The notes under the pieces were generated by a model. It was not told where the DNA came from. It did no database searches and saw nothing but the letters and a program-made list of their open reading frames with translations. Positions 8,444 to 17,260 of a DNA stretch of 64,000 bases are shown in pieces. Position 1 is the first letter of the stretch. Every line of letters begins with the position of its first letter. The stretch spans positions 31,836 to 95,835 of the forward strand of contig NZ_QYBB01000017.1 in NCBI RefSeq assembly GCF_004137685.1, in the 5' to 3' direction. The translations under genes and the position numbers were made by a program. The DNA is from Lichenibacterium minor (GTDB lineage Bacteria > Pseudomonadota > Alphaproteobacteria > Rhizobiales > Beijerinckiaceae).

Positions 8444-9738
8444 CGGGACGGGGTTCCACGCTCGCCGCGCTGCGCCGCGGCGACCTCGCCGGGGCGCGCG
8501 AACTGCGGATCGACGAGCCGCTCGACGCCTTCCCGCGCGACGTCTTCGCCCTCGCCGACACGCTGGAACTGCTGGACCTCGGCGGCACGGGCCTGTCCGC
8601 CCTGCCCGACGACATGGGCCGGCTGAGCCGGCTCCGCGCCCTGTTCTGTTCCGGCAACCCGTTCGCGCGGCTGCCGCCCGCGCTCGGCGGCTGCGCGGGC
8701 CTCGAACAGGTCGGGTTCCGCGGCTGCGGCATGGCCGAGGTGCCGGCCGAAGCCCTGCCGCCGCGGCTGCGATGGCTCACCCTCACCGACAATGCCATCG
8801 CGGCCCTGCCGGCAGCCCTGGGGGAACGGCCCGCGCTGCAGAAGCTGATGCTGGCGGGCAACCGCCTCGCAGCCCTGCCCCCCACGCTCGCGGGCGCGCC
8901 GAGGCTGGAACTGATCCGCCTCGCCGCCAACCGCTTCGACGCCCTGCCGCCCTGGCTGCCGGAGCTGCCGTGCCTGGCCTGGGCGGCCTGGGGCGGCAAC
9001 CCGTGCGAGGCCGGCGCGGCCCCGCCCGCCGCCGCCGCGGTGCCCTGGGCGGGGCTGGAGATCGGCGCGCCGCTCGGCGAAGGCGCGTCGGGCCGCATCC
9101 ACGCCGCCGTGTGGCGGGACGGGGGCGAGAACCGGCCCGTGGCGGTGAAGCTGTTCAAGGGCGCGGTGACCAGCGACGGGCTGCCCGAGCGCGAGATGGC
9201 GGCCTGCCTCGCCGCCGGCGCGCACCCGCACCTGGCCGGCGCGCTCGGCCGTGTCGTCGGCCACCCGGGCGGCGCCGACGCGCTCGTGATGCCGCTGCTG
9301 CCGCCGGGCTGGCGCCCCCTCGCGGGTCCGCCGAGCCTCGCGTCCTGCAGCCGCGACGTCTACGACCCCGGCCTGCGCTTCGCGCCGGAGGTCGCCCTGC
9401 GCATCGCGCGCGGCATCGCATCGGCGGCCGCGCACCTCCACGCGCGGGGGCTCAGCCACGGCGACCTTTACGCCCACAACGTGCTGTGGGACGGCGCGGC
9501 GGGCGAAGCGGTCCTGAGCGACTTCGGCGCCGCCTCGGCGCTGCCCCCCGGGGACGCGGGCGCCGGCTGGGCCCGCATCGAGGTCCGCGCCTTCGGCATC
9601 CTGCTCGGCGAAGTGCTCGACCGCTGCGACGGGCTCGCGGCGCTGCGCGACCTGGAGCGCGCCTGCACGGCGCCAGACCCGCGGGCGCGGCCCGCCCTGG
9701 CCGACGTGTCGCGCGCCCTCGCGGCGGCCGGAGCCTGA
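8440..9738 (+). CDS. leucine-rich-repeat protein with C-terminal protein kinase domain
   Basis: This 432-residue cytoplasmic protein has two parts. Residues ~40-190 hold about six LRRs of the LxxLPxxLxxLxxLxxLxLxxN type (LSALPDDMGRLSRLRALF; AALPPTLAGAPRLELIRLAA). Residues ~205-432 are a eukaryotic-like kinase: glycine loop GEGASG (213-218), AVK lysine K237, catalytic loop HGDLYAHN (340-347) with HGD instead of HRD, and DFG (361-363). The HGD form has no arginine next to the catalytic Asp, so activation-loop control is not expected. The GTG start overlaps the stop of the glycoside hydrolase gene. A bacterial LRR-kinase family of this build exists; its targets are not known to me. Confidence 0.85.
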   Translation: MTGRGSTLAALRRGDLAGARELRIDEPLDAFPRDVFALADTLELLDLGGTGLSALPDDMGRLSRLRALFCSGNPFARLPPALGGCAGLEQVGFRGCGMAEVPAEALPPRLRWLTLTDNAIAALPAALGERPALQKLMLAGNRLAALPPTLAGAPRLELIRLAANRFDALPPWLPELPCLAWAAWGGNPCEAGAAPPAAAAVPWAGLEIGAPLGEGASGRIHAAVWRDGGENRPVAVKLFKGAVTSDGLPEREMAACLAAGAHPHLAGALGRVVGHPGGADALVMPLLPPGWRPLAGPPSLASCSRDVYDPGLRFAPEVALRIARGIASAAAHLHARGLSHGDLYAHNVLWDGAAGEAVLSDFGAASALPPGDAGAGWARIEVRAFGILLGEVLDRCDGLAALRDLERACTAPDPRARPALADVSRALAAAGA

Positions 9739-9749
9739 CGGCGGCCCGC

Positions 9750-11381
9750 ATGCTCGAACTCCGGGACTACCAGCGCAGGAGCCTCGACGCGCTCGCCGAC
9801 GCGTGGCGGGCCGGCGAGGACGGCAGCCTCGTCGTGCTGCCGACGGGGGCGGGGAAATCCCTGGTCATCGCCGCGCTGGCGGCCGAAACGCTGGCGCGGG
9901 CGCCGGACGCCCGCGTCGCCGTGGTGACGCACAGCCGCGAGCTGATCGCCCAGAACCACGCCGAGCTGACCCGCCTTTGGCCCGAAGCGCCGGCCGGTGT
10001 CTATTCGGCCGGCCTCGGGCGGCGCGACGCCGACGCGCAGGTGCTGGTGTGCGGCGTGCAGTCGGTGTGGGACAAGCTCGATGCCGTGGGGCCGCGCGAC
10101 CTCGTGGTGGTCGACGAGGCCCACCTCATCCCCCGCTCGTCCGAAACGCGCTACGGCCGCCTCCTCGCCGGGTTGCGGGCCCTGCGCCCGGAGATGCGCG
10201 TCGCGGGCTTCACGGCGACGCCCTACAGGCTCGACAGCGGGCGGCTCGACGAGGGGCCGGGACGCCTCTTCACCCGCATCGTCTACGAAGCCAACGTCGG
10301 CGACCTCATCCACCGCGGATGGCTGTCGCCGCTCGTGTGCAAGGCGACCCTGACGGCGCTGGACGTGGCCGACGTGCCGAAGCGCGGCGGCGACTACGTG
10401 CCGGCCCTGCTCGAAGCCGCGGTGAACCGGGACGGCATCACGCAGGCCGCCGTGGCCGAGCTCGTCGCCTACGGGCGCGAGCGCCGCGCCTGGCTGGCCT
10501 TCTGCGCCGGCGTGGCCCATGCGGACGCGGTGCGCGACGCCGTGCGGGCCCAGGGTTTCACCTGCGAAACCGTGTCGGGCGACACGCCCAAGCGCGAGCG
10601 GACCCGGATCGTGGCGGCGTTCCGCGCCGGGAAGACCCGCTGCCTGACCTCGGTGGGCGTGCTGGCGACCGGCTTCAACGTGCCGGAGGTCGACCTCATC
10701 GCGCTCCTGCGCCCCACGCAGAGCACGGGCCTCTACGTGCAGCAGGTCGGCCGCGCGCTGCGCCGCGCGCCCGGCAAAGCGGACGCGCTGGTGCTCGACT
10801 ATGCGGGGCTGGTCCGCATGCACGGCCCCGTCGACATCGTCACGGCGCGCACGGCCGCGGCGGTGCGGGGCCGCGAGGACGAGGTCAGGGCCAAGCCCTG
10901 CCCGGACTGCGGCGTGCTGATCCCGCTCAACGCTTCGACCTGCGAGCGCTGCTGGGTCGAGCCGGAGCCCGGCGACCCGCCCCACGACCCGGAAGCCGAG
11001 GACGCGCTGCCGATCCTGTCGGACCAGCTTCCGCCCGACCGGCGCCCCACCTGGCACCCGGTGCCGGACTGGCGCTTCGAGTTCGCGCCGCCGGGGGCCG
11101 GGCCGCGCGGGCTGGACCTCGTCCTCGCCTGCGACGGCGGCTCCGTGCGGGTGCGGCTCCACCCGGAAGAAAGCGGCTACCTGCGCCAGAAGGCGGTGGG
11201 CTGGTGGCGCGGCCTCGGCGGCGGCCCCGACGCGCCGATGACGGCGGCGGAGCTCGTCGAGCGCCGGGACGAGCTCGTGCGGCCGAGCGCCGTGCGGGTG
11301 CGCGCCGCGGGCCTGTCCGAGCAGGTCGAGTGCCGGATGCCGGACGGGCGGGTCTTTTCCGACGTGCGGCGGCCGGGATGA
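9750..11381 (+). CDS. superfamily 2 DEAD/DEAH-box helicase with zinc-ribbon
   Basis: This 543-residue ATP-dependent nucleic-acid helicase starts at the ATG at 9750, 11 bases after the LRR-kinase. Motifs: Q-like LRDYQRRSL (4-12), Walker A PTGAGKS (31-37), DEAH (122-125), TATPYR (155-160), motif V GVLATGFNVPEVD and motif VI QQVGRALRR (331-339). A four-cysteine zinc ribbon follows (C384, C387, C398, C401). The layout is that of the stand-alone, phage-type DEAD/DEAH helicases related to the restriction helicase fold, but no methylase or nuclease is encoded nearby. The C-terminal ~130 residues are not recognisable. Confidence 0.88.
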   Translation: MLELRDYQRRSLDALADAWRAGEDGSLVVLPTGAGKSLVIAALAAETLARAPDARVAVVTHSRELIAQNHAELTRLWPEAPAGVYSAGLGRRDADAQVLVCGVQSVWDKLDAVGPRDLVVVDEAHLIPRSSETRYGRLLAGLRALRPEMRVAGFTATPYRLDSGRLDEGPGRLFTRIVYEANVGDLIHRGWLSPLVCKATLTALDVADVPKRGGDYVPALLEAAVNRDGITQAAVAELVAYGRERRAWLAFCAGVAHADAVRDAVRAQGFTCETVSGDTPKRERTRIVAAFRAGKTRCLTSVGVLATGFNVPEVDLIALLRPTQSTGLYVQQVGRALRRAPGKADALVLDYAGLVRMHGPVDIVTARTAAAVRGREDEVRAKPCPDCGVLIPLNASTCERCWVEPEPGDPPHDPEAEDALPILSDQLPPDRRPTWHPVPDWRFEFAPPGAGPRGLDLVLACDGGSVRVRLHPEESGYLRQKAVGWWRGLGGGPDAPMTAAELVERRDELVRPSAVRVRAAGLSEQVECRMPDGRVFSDVRRPG

Positions 11382-11484
11382 AGCCGCGCCGCGGCGGCTC
11401 CGGCATCGCCGCCAGAGCCGAATGTGATTGGCGGCCGGCCCGGCCCGGTGGCATCGAGACCGGGCGTTTCCGCCCGGATCCCCC

Positions 11485-12291
11485 ATGACCTCGACCCTCG
11501 ACGCCGTCACGCTGCCCTTGTTCGTCCCGGCCGACAGGCCGGAGCGCTTCGCCAAGGCCTTCGCGGCCGGGGCCGACGCCGTCATCCTCGACCTCGAGGA
11601 CGCGGTCGCGCCGGGGCGGAAGGCGGACGCGCGGGCGGCGCTGCTCGCGGCGCGGGACGCAATCGCGGCGGCGGGCTGCCCGGTGCTGGTGCGCGTCAAC
11701 GCGCCCGGCACGCCCTGGCACGAGGAGGACCTCGCCGCCGCGGCATCGCTGCCGCTGGCGGCCCTCGTGCTGCCCAAGGCCGAGGCGGCGAGCGCCGTGG
11801 CGGCGGCGCGGCGCGGCGCGGGCGCGCCGGTGCTGGCCTTGATCGAAAGCGCGCGGGGCGTGGCCGGCGCGCGCGAGGTCGCGGACGCGGCGGAGCGGCT
11901 GCTCTTCGGCGCGATCGACCTCGCCGCCGACCTCGGCTGCGCGGAGGAGCGCGACGCGCTGCTCTTCGCCCGCGCCGAGATCGTGCTGGCGAGCCGCCTC
12001 GCCGGACGCCCGGCCCCGCTCGACGGCGTGACACCGGGCTACCGGGACGGCGCGCCGGTGGAGGACGACGCGCGCTACGCGGCGCGGCTCGGCTTCGGCG
12101 GCAAGCTCCTCATCCACCCGGCCCAGATCGCCCCGGCGCGCGCCGGCTTCGCGCCGTCCGACGCCGAGGTCGCCTGGGCGAAGCGCGTCCTCGCGGCGGC
12201 GGCGGACGGGCGCGCCGTCGCGGTCGACGGCGCCATGGTGGACGCGCCGGTGCGGCTGCGCGCCGAGCGCATCGTGGCGAGGGCGGGCTAG
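11485..12291 (+). CDS. HpcH/HpaI aldolase / CitE-like lyase
   Basis: This 268-residue TIM-barrel enzyme belongs to the citrate-lyase-beta/malyl-CoA-lyase superfamily, which cleaves or hydrolyses malyl- or citramalyl-type CoA esters with Mg2+. Seen: LFVPADRPERFAKA, DLEDAVAP (metal-binding D/E), LVRVNAPGTPW, VLPKAE, LALIESARGV and GGKLLIHPAQIAP, the conserved strand order of CitE-like proteins. At 268 residues it is the shorter, stand-alone CitE type and not a full malyl-CoA lyase. The start at 11485 sits ~100 bp after the helicase. Its substrate cannot be told from the sequence. Confidence 0.88.
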   Translation: MTSTLDAVTLPLFVPADRPERFAKAFAAGADAVILDLEDAVAPGRKADARAALLAARDAIAAAGCPVLVRVNAPGTPWHEEDLAAAASLPLAALVLPKAEAASAVAAARRGAGAPVLALIESARGVAGAREVADAAERLLFGAIDLAADLGCAEERDALLFARAEIVLASRLAGRPAPLDGVTPGYRDGAPVEDDARYAARLGFGGKLLIHPAQIAPARAGFAPSDAEVAWAKRVLAAAADGRAVAVDGAMVDAPVRLRAERIVARAG

Positions 12292-12292
12292 A

Positions 12293-12532
12293 TCACGGTT
12301 TCGCCGGCGGCCAGGGCGGCGTTTCCGGCGTGCGGAGGCACGTGCCGGAATAGCTGCGCTCCCCCGACGCCACCCAGGCGCCTCCGGCGTCGTGGCAGCG
12401 GTCGACCGCGGCCTCGTGGGTCCGGCGCGCCTGGTCGAAGACGAAACAGACCGTGCCGCCCACCAGCGCGGCGATCACCGCCAGCCCGGCGAACAGGATC
12501 CCCTTCACGGCACCCCACTTCTCGACATCCAT
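12293..12532 (-). CDS. small single-span membrane protein
   Basis: This 79-residue protein has one membrane segment (GILFAGLAVIAALVGGTVCF, residues 11-30) and a short outer domain with two cysteines (DRCHDAGGAWVAS...GTCLRTPE) that may form a disulfide. It ends two bases from the convergent CitE-like gene. No family is recognised. Coding is supported by the membrane segment, the codon pattern and the absence of a better frame; an alternative frame at the same place looks random. Confidence 0.55.
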   Translation of the reverse strand: MDVEKWGAVKGILFAGLAVIAALVGGTVCFVFDQARRTHEAAVDRCHDAGGAWVASGERSYSGTCLRTPETPPWPPAKP

Positions 12533-12637
12533 CCCGCCACCCTACAGGTCCCGGCCCCGTCCCGCACGGGCGGTTTCACAGCGCGGCCCGCGTCCTGTAT
12601 CTTCCGCGTCGCCCCTTCACGTCGCGAGAGCCCCGCC

Positions 12638-13474
12638 ATGACGCTTCTGAGCAGCACCTACGGCAAGGGCCGCGTCCGCGTCATGCGGCTGGCGGGCGAC
12701 GGCGAGCACCGGGACGTGCGCGAACTCGAGGTCCGCGCCATGCTGACCGGCGACATCGACCGCGCCTTCACCGAGGCCGACAATTCCACGACGGTGTCGA
12801 CCGACACGATCAAGAACGTGGTCAACATCGTCGCCCGCGAGGAGCTGGACGCCGGCGCCGAGGTGTTCTGCCGCGCCGTCGCGGCGCGCCTGCTCGACCG
12901 CTATCCCGGCATGCGCTCCGCCACCGTGTCGGCCCGCGAAACGCGCTGGAACCGCATGGGGATCGACGGCGCCCCCCACCCCCACGCCTTCACGCGCGAC
13001 GGCAACGGCGTCGGCACCGCGGAAGCCGTGACGGACCGCTCGGGCGGGCGGATGTCGTCGGGCCTGTCGGGCTTCACCTTCCTGAAAGCGACCGCGTCGG
13101 GCTGGGCCGGCTACGTCAAGGATCCCTACACGACGATCCCCGAAACGCACGACCGCATCGCCGCGACCGCCATGGAGGCGAGCTGGGGCTGGGAGCGCGA
13201 TCCCGCCGACTTCGCGCAGGCCAACGCCCGCGTGCTCGACGCCATGCTGCGCGTCTTCGCCACCACCTATTCCCACAGCGTGCAGGACAGCCTGTACCGC
13301 ATGGGCGAGGCGGCGCTGGCGGCCGTGCCGGAGATCGACACGATCAGCCTCGCCTGCCCCAACAAGCACTACCTGCCGGTCAACCTCGCGCCGTTCGGGA
13401 TGGACAACCCCAACCGCGTCTTCGTCGCCACCGACGAGCCGCACGGCCAGATCGAGTGCACGATCGGGCGCTGA
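12638..13474 (+). CDS. urate oxidase (factor-independent uricase)
   Basis: This 278-residue protein is a cofactor-free uricase that oxidises urate to 5-hydroxyisourate. Seen: LLSSTYGKGRVRVM at the N-terminus (KxxVR), the T-containing DNSTTVSTDTIKNVVNIVA segment that holds the Thr of the catalytic dyad, SGLSGFTFLKATASGWAGY and the C-terminal LACPNKHYLPVNL, all hallmarks of uricase. Two tandem T-fold halves fit the length. Other purine-degradation genes (hydroxyisourate hydrolase, allantoinase) are not in the window, so it is isolated here. The start is the ATG at 12638. Confidence 0.93.
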   Translation: MTLLSSTYGKGRVRVMRLAGDGEHRDVRELEVRAMLTGDIDRAFTEADNSTTVSTDTIKNVVNIVAREELDAGAEVFCRAVAARLLDRYPGMRSATVSARETRWNRMGIDGAPHPHAFTRDGNGVGTAEAVTDRSGGRMSSGLSGFTFLKATASGWAGYVKDPYTTIPETHDRIAATAMEASWGWERDPADFAQANARVLDAMLRVFATTYSHSVQDSLYRMGEAALAAVPEIDTISLACPNKHYLPVNLAPFGMDNPNRVFVATDEPHGQIECTIGR

Positions 13475-13486
13475 CGGGCGAAGGCC

Positions 13487-15073
13487 TCAAAGGCCCGACA
13501 CCGTGCCGCCGTCCGCCGCGGCCGCGATCCGTCCGGCGCCGTCGCGCAGCGCCACACCCGCGAGCCCGACCGGCGAGCCTCCCGCTTCGACGACCTGGTG
13601 CCCCGCCGAGCGCAGCGGCGCCACCGGGCCGGGTTCCCGGTCCCGCTCGACCAGCACCGCGCCTTCGCGCCCGTCGGGCGTCGCTCCCAGGGCGAAGCGG
13701 GCCGCCGCCGATGCGTCGCCCGCCGGCCGGCCGCGCATGACGCGGTCCGCCAGCTGCGCCGCGACGGCGGGCGCGTGGTCCCCGACGGAGCCGAGCGCCG
13801 CCACGCGGCCGTCGCGGGCGTTGCCCAGCAGAACGGGCAGGCTCGCGAGCGGCACCCGGCGGCCGGGGCGCAGCACGGGCCCGAAGTCGGGGTCGACCGC
13901 CAGGGCGGCGCCGCGGTTGCCCATGAGGATCCCCGTGCGCCCCGACACCACGCCGGACCCGAACGGGCCCCCCGCCGTCAGCACGACCGACACTGCGGCC
14001 CCGTCGCGGTCGACGGCCCCGATCCAGGCCGCCGCTTCCGCCAGCAGGGGCGCGGGCGGCGCCGCGGCGGGGCGCGCCCGCCCGCGGTCGAGCGTCAGGC
14101 TGAACCGGGCCAGGCGCGCGGGGTCGACGATGTCGGCGGGGTCGCGCCCGGCCGCATCGGCATCGGCGACGATCGCGTCGGCGGCGCGGCAGGCCTCGAT
14201 CAGCCCGTGCCACCGCGCGAAGCCGTCTGCCCCGCCCATGTCGAAGCCCGCCGCCGCGAGCCCGTCGACGAGGCCCAGCGCGGCGGCGGCGCGCAGGCCG
14301 GAGCGGGTCGGCGGCACCGCCAGCGCGTGGCGGCCGAGGTCGAGCGCGTGCGGCTCGCGCCAGCGCGCTTCCGCGCGCCGCAGGTCGGTGCGCCCCAGCG
14401 GGCAGGCGAGCGCGTCGAGGTCGGCGGCGAGTTCGCGGGCGACGTCGCCGCGGTAGGCGTCGTCGAGGCCCGCGTCGGCGAGGTGGTCGAGCGTGGCCGC
14501 CAGGGCGGCGGCCCGGCGGCGGTCGCCGGCCCGCGGCGGCTCGCCCCCGTCCAGGAAGGCCGCCGCGAAGCCCGGCACGGCGGACAGCGCGGGCGCCGCC
14601 CGGGCGAGGGCTTCGGCGCCCGGCACGGACAGGTCCCAGCCGCCCCGTGCCGCCGCGATCGCGGGCGCGAGCAGCCGCGCCACCGGCATGCGGCCGCCGC
14701 TCGCGGCCGACAGGGCATGGACCTCGATCCAGCCCGCCACGGCCCCGGGGACGACCAGCACCGCTTCGGGCCCGTGGACCGGGATGGAGTCACGGTCTCT
14801 TCCGCGGAAGAACGACAGGCGCGCCGCCGCGGCGACCGTGCCCCGCGCGTCGAGCACCCGCACGCGGCCGCGGGGACCGGGCTCCCGGATCATCCACAGC
14901 GCGTCGCCGCCCAGGCCCGCGCGGTCCGGCACCACGACGGCCGACACCATGGCGGCGGCGAGCGCCGCCTCGACGACGGTGCCGCCTTCCACCAGCACGT
15001 CGCGCCCCGCCGCGGCGGCGAGCGGGTGCGGCGCCGCGAGCGCGGCGGCGGAAAAGGTGTCGTGGTCGTCCAT
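13487..15073 (-). CDS. gamma-glutamyltransferase homologue lacking the catalytic threonine
   Basis: This 528-residue protein aligns along its length with the Ntn-hydrolase gamma-glutamyltranspeptidases: N-terminal ALAAAMVSAVVVPDRAGLGGD, the IPVHGPEAVLVVPGAVAGW strand, and FGSGVVSGRTGILMGNRG (371-388). Where active enzymes have TTHYSVVD, with the first Thr made by self-cleavage, this one reads AAWIGAVD (348-355), so the nucleophile is alanine. Self-processing and classical transpeptidation should therefore be impossible. No signal peptide is visible. The start at 15073 has a GGGGGA ribosome site; the upstream ATG at 15088 has none. Either a non-enzymatic relative or a different activity. Confidence 0.8.
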   Translation of the reverse strand: MDDHDTFSAAALAAPHPLAAAAGRDVLVEGGTVVEAALAAAMVSAVVVPDRAGLGGDALWMIREPGPRGRVRVLDARGTVAAAARLSFFRGRDRDSIPVHGPEAVLVVPGAVAGWIEVHALSAASGGRMPVARLLAPAIAAARGGWDLSVPGAEALARAAPALSAVPGFAAAFLDGGEPPRAGDRRRAAALAATLDHLADAGLDDAYRGDVARELAADLDALACPLGRTDLRRAEARWREPHALDLGRHALAVPPTRSGLRAAAALGLVDGLAAAGFDMGGADGFARWHGLIEACRAADAIVADADAAGRDPADIVDPARLARFSLTLDRGRARPAAAPPAPLLAEAAAWIGAVDRDGAAVSVVLTAGGPFGSGVVSGRTGILMGNRGAALAVDPDFGPVLRPGRRVPLASLPVLLGNARDGRVAALGSVGDHAPAVAAQLADRVMRGRPAGDASAAARFALGATPDGREGAVLVERDREPGPVAPLRSAGHQVVEAGGSPVGLAGVALRDGAGRIAAAADGGTVSGL

Positions 15074-15364
15074 CCGGCGGTCCCCCATGACCCACGCTTC
15101 TACGGCGTTTCGCGCCGCAGCGGGCCGCAAGCTTGCAACGAGCTCGGTTCGCGATCGGACCACGCCGCTCCCGGTCTCACCGACGCGGCGCGACCCGCGC
15201 CGTGTACGGAAGGTGCGGTGCTGCTCACCGACGATGAGCCGCTGCACCGAGCGGCGCTCAGGCAGGCATCGCCTCCCTTCGCTTTCGGGACGAGAAAGAT
15301 CGGCGAGGCCGGGAGCTGGCTGGAAAGCCTGTCCGGCCGCGGGATCAGGGCTCGAACCCTTCGA

Positions 15365-16105
15365 TCACGCCAATTTGTGCCGCGCCAACCTTTCGTAGAG
15401 GGGCCGCCCCGCCTCCGCCAGCGGCTTCAAGCCGTCCGGGAGGTCGTCGAAGGCGCGCTCCGGCTTCGGCGGCGCGAAGCCCGTCGAGCGCTCGACGCCG
15501 TCGTACCAGGACGGCGCCCACACGCCGTCCGTGGCGCGCCGGCCGGGCGCCCAGGACAGCATGGCCTCGTCGAAGCCGATGCCGAGCCCGCGGCACAGGG
15601 CCGACAGCGTCCCGCGCGGGTCCACCAGCACGTCGCGCGACTCGATCACCGGCGGGGCGCGGCCGAGCCGGTCCGCCGCCCGATCGAAGAGCTCGACCTG
15701 CTGGGGCAGGCCGATCTCGTCCAGCGTCACGTCGGCGCGCTTCTCGACGTAGGACAGCAGCACCGCTTCGGGCGCCCGGATCAGGAAGGCGTTGGCCATG
15801 CCGTCGATCCAGCCGCGGTCGAAGCCGGGCAGCATGTGGTGGGTCATGTGCTTCTGGTACCAGAGCGCCCGCCCGCCCGGCACCGGCCCGGCGACCTCGG
15901 CCGCGACCGCGCCGGGGTCGTTCGACTGGGACGCGAGGATCTCGTCGTTCTGCGGGTGGATCAGGCCCGTCGCGGCCAGGTAGGCGGCGTAGAAGGGCTC
16001 GTCCGACACGGCGCAGTCGGGGCGGGCCTCGAAAGCGCGCATCATCGCGGTCGAGATGTTGCGCGGGCCGGACCACATGGCGATGCGGAGGGGGGCCCCG
16101 GTCAT
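15365..16105 (-). CDS. sulfotransferase-family protein
   Basis: This 246-residue P-loop protein is a PAPS-type sulfotransferase homologue. The 5'-phosphosulfate loop is MWSGPRNISTAMM (10-22), and the 3'-phosphate site is probably the segment FLIRAPEAVLLSYVEKR. The ATG at 16105 overlaps the stop of the fold-IV aminotransferase gene (ATGA), so the two are coupled. From memory, sulfotransferase-like and branched-chain-aminotransferase-like domains also occur fused in plants and algae, which would support a joint job, but I cannot check this. The acceptor molecule is unknown. Confidence 0.8.
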   Translation of the reverse strand: MTGAPLRIAMWSGPRNISTAMMRAFEARPDCAVSDEPFYAAYLAATGLIHPQNDEILASQSNDPGAVAAEVAGPVPGGRALWYQKHMTHHMLPGFDRGWIDGMANAFLIRAPEAVLLSYVEKRADVTLDEIGLPQQVELFDRAADRLGRAPPVIESRDVLVDPRGTLSALCRGLGIGFDEAMLSWAPGRRATDGVWAPSWYDGVERSTGFAPPKPERAFDDLPDGLKPLAEAGRPLYERLARHKLA

Positions 16106-17037
16106 GCACGCCCCCGCGCTTCGGCGTCGCGCAGCGCGAAGTAATGCTCGCGGAGGCGGCGCGTGACAGGCCCCGACAGGTCGTCGGCGCCGCCCAGCGC
16201 CGGCAAGCCGCGGCCGTCGACCGTCGACACCGGGGTCAGCCCCGCGAAAGTGCCGGTGACGAAGGCCTCGTCGGCCGAGTAGACGTCGAAGAGCGAGAAG
16301 TCGCGCTCGAAGACCGGCACGCCGGCGGCGCGGGCGGCGCGGATCACGGCGTCGCGCGTGATGCCGCTCAGGCAGAAGCCGCCCCCCGAGGTCCACAGTT
16401 CGCCCTTCCGCACGATGAAGAAATGGGTCGAGTTGCAGGTCGCCACGAAGCCGCGGTCGTCGAGCATCAACGCCTCGTCGGCGCCGGCCGCCGTGGCCTG
16501 GATGCAGGCCAGGATGTCGTTGATTTTGGAATGCGAGTTGAGCTTCGGGTCCTGGTCGGCCGGGCCGGTGCGGCGGACGTGCGCGGTGAACAGCGTGATG
16601 CCGCGGCGGTACACGTCGGGCTTCGGCTGTTTCCATTCCGGCACGATGACGACCGTGGCGGGCCCGATCGTCAGGCGCGGGTCCTGGTAGGGCGAGCGCT
16701 TCCGGCCCCGCGTCACCATCAGGCGGATGTGCACGCCGTCCGCCATGCCGTTGGCGTCGAGGCAGTCGAAGAGGCGCGCCGCCAGCGCGTCGCGGCTCAT
16801 GCCGATGTCGATCATCAGCATGCGGGCGCCGTCGTAGAGGCGGTCGAGATGGGCGTCGAGGAAGGCGATCCTGTTCTCGATCAGCCGCAGGCCCTCCCAC
16901 ACGCCGTCCCCGAGCACGAAGCCGGAATCGAACACCGACACGGTCGCGCGGTCGCGGTGCACCAGTTCGCCGTCGACCGACACCAGGACGTCGTCGTTGC
17001 GGGCGTCGCCCACGTAGTCCTGCGTTCCCGTGCTCAT
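16102..17037 (-). CDS. PLP fold type IV aminotransferase-like protein
   Basis: This 311-residue protein of the BCAT / D-amino-acid transaminase / ADC-lyase superfamily starts at the ATG at 17037 behind GAGGGGAG. The N-terminal [19 protein letters not shown] and the HLDRLYDGA segment are typical. The lysine region reads [16 protein letters not shown]. In the next conserved block the usual Glu that contacts the PLP ring nitrogen (xxEGxxxN) is replaced: [14 protein letters not shown]. The C-terminal [10 protein letters not shown] phosphate loop is intact. It may be a transaminase of a divergent branch or a PLP enzyme of altered chemistry. It is coupled to the sulfotransferase gene. Confidence 0.8.
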   Translation of the reverse strand: MSTGTQDYVGDARNDDVLVSVDGELVHRDRATVSVFDSGFVLGDGVWEGLRLIENRIAFLDAHLDRLYDGARMLMIDIGMSRDALAARLFDCLDANGMADGVHIRLMVTRGRKRSPYQDPRLTIGPATVVIVPEWKQPKPDVYRRGITLFTAHVRRTGPADQDPKLNSHSKINDILACIQATAAGADEALMLDDRGFVATCNSTHFFIVRKGELWTSGGGFCLSGITRDAVIRAARAAGVPVFERDFSLFDVYSADEAFVTGTFAGLTPVSTVDGRGLPALGGADDLSGPVTRRLREHYFALRDAEARGRA

Positions 17038-17260
17038 GCGGTCGGCTCCCCTCGATGTTCCGCGGCAGGGTGGGCCATCCGGTCGAAGCTGTCGATGCCC
17101 GCGACGGGTCGGCCGCCAAGCCCACCCGCGACCGGCACCCCCCACCCCGGTGTGGCCGCCCCGACACAGCACCCGACGATTGCGGCCAGCAGGTCGGGTC
17201 GGGGTTGCCGCTGACGACCGGGGTCGCCTAATTGCGACCGGCAGTCGTCGACCCACAGAG

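Noticed and set aside
12392..12637. N-terminal extension of urate oxidase by 82 codons
   Set aside because: The extension has no family similarity and overlaps the convergent small membrane protein; the ATG at 12638 gives the normal uricase length.
15310..15385. tRNA-like T-arm sequence (GGGCTCGAACCCT)
   Set aside because: No matching acceptor stem, D-arm or anticodon arm at the right distance on either strand; the sequence overlaps the end of the sulfotransferase gene region.
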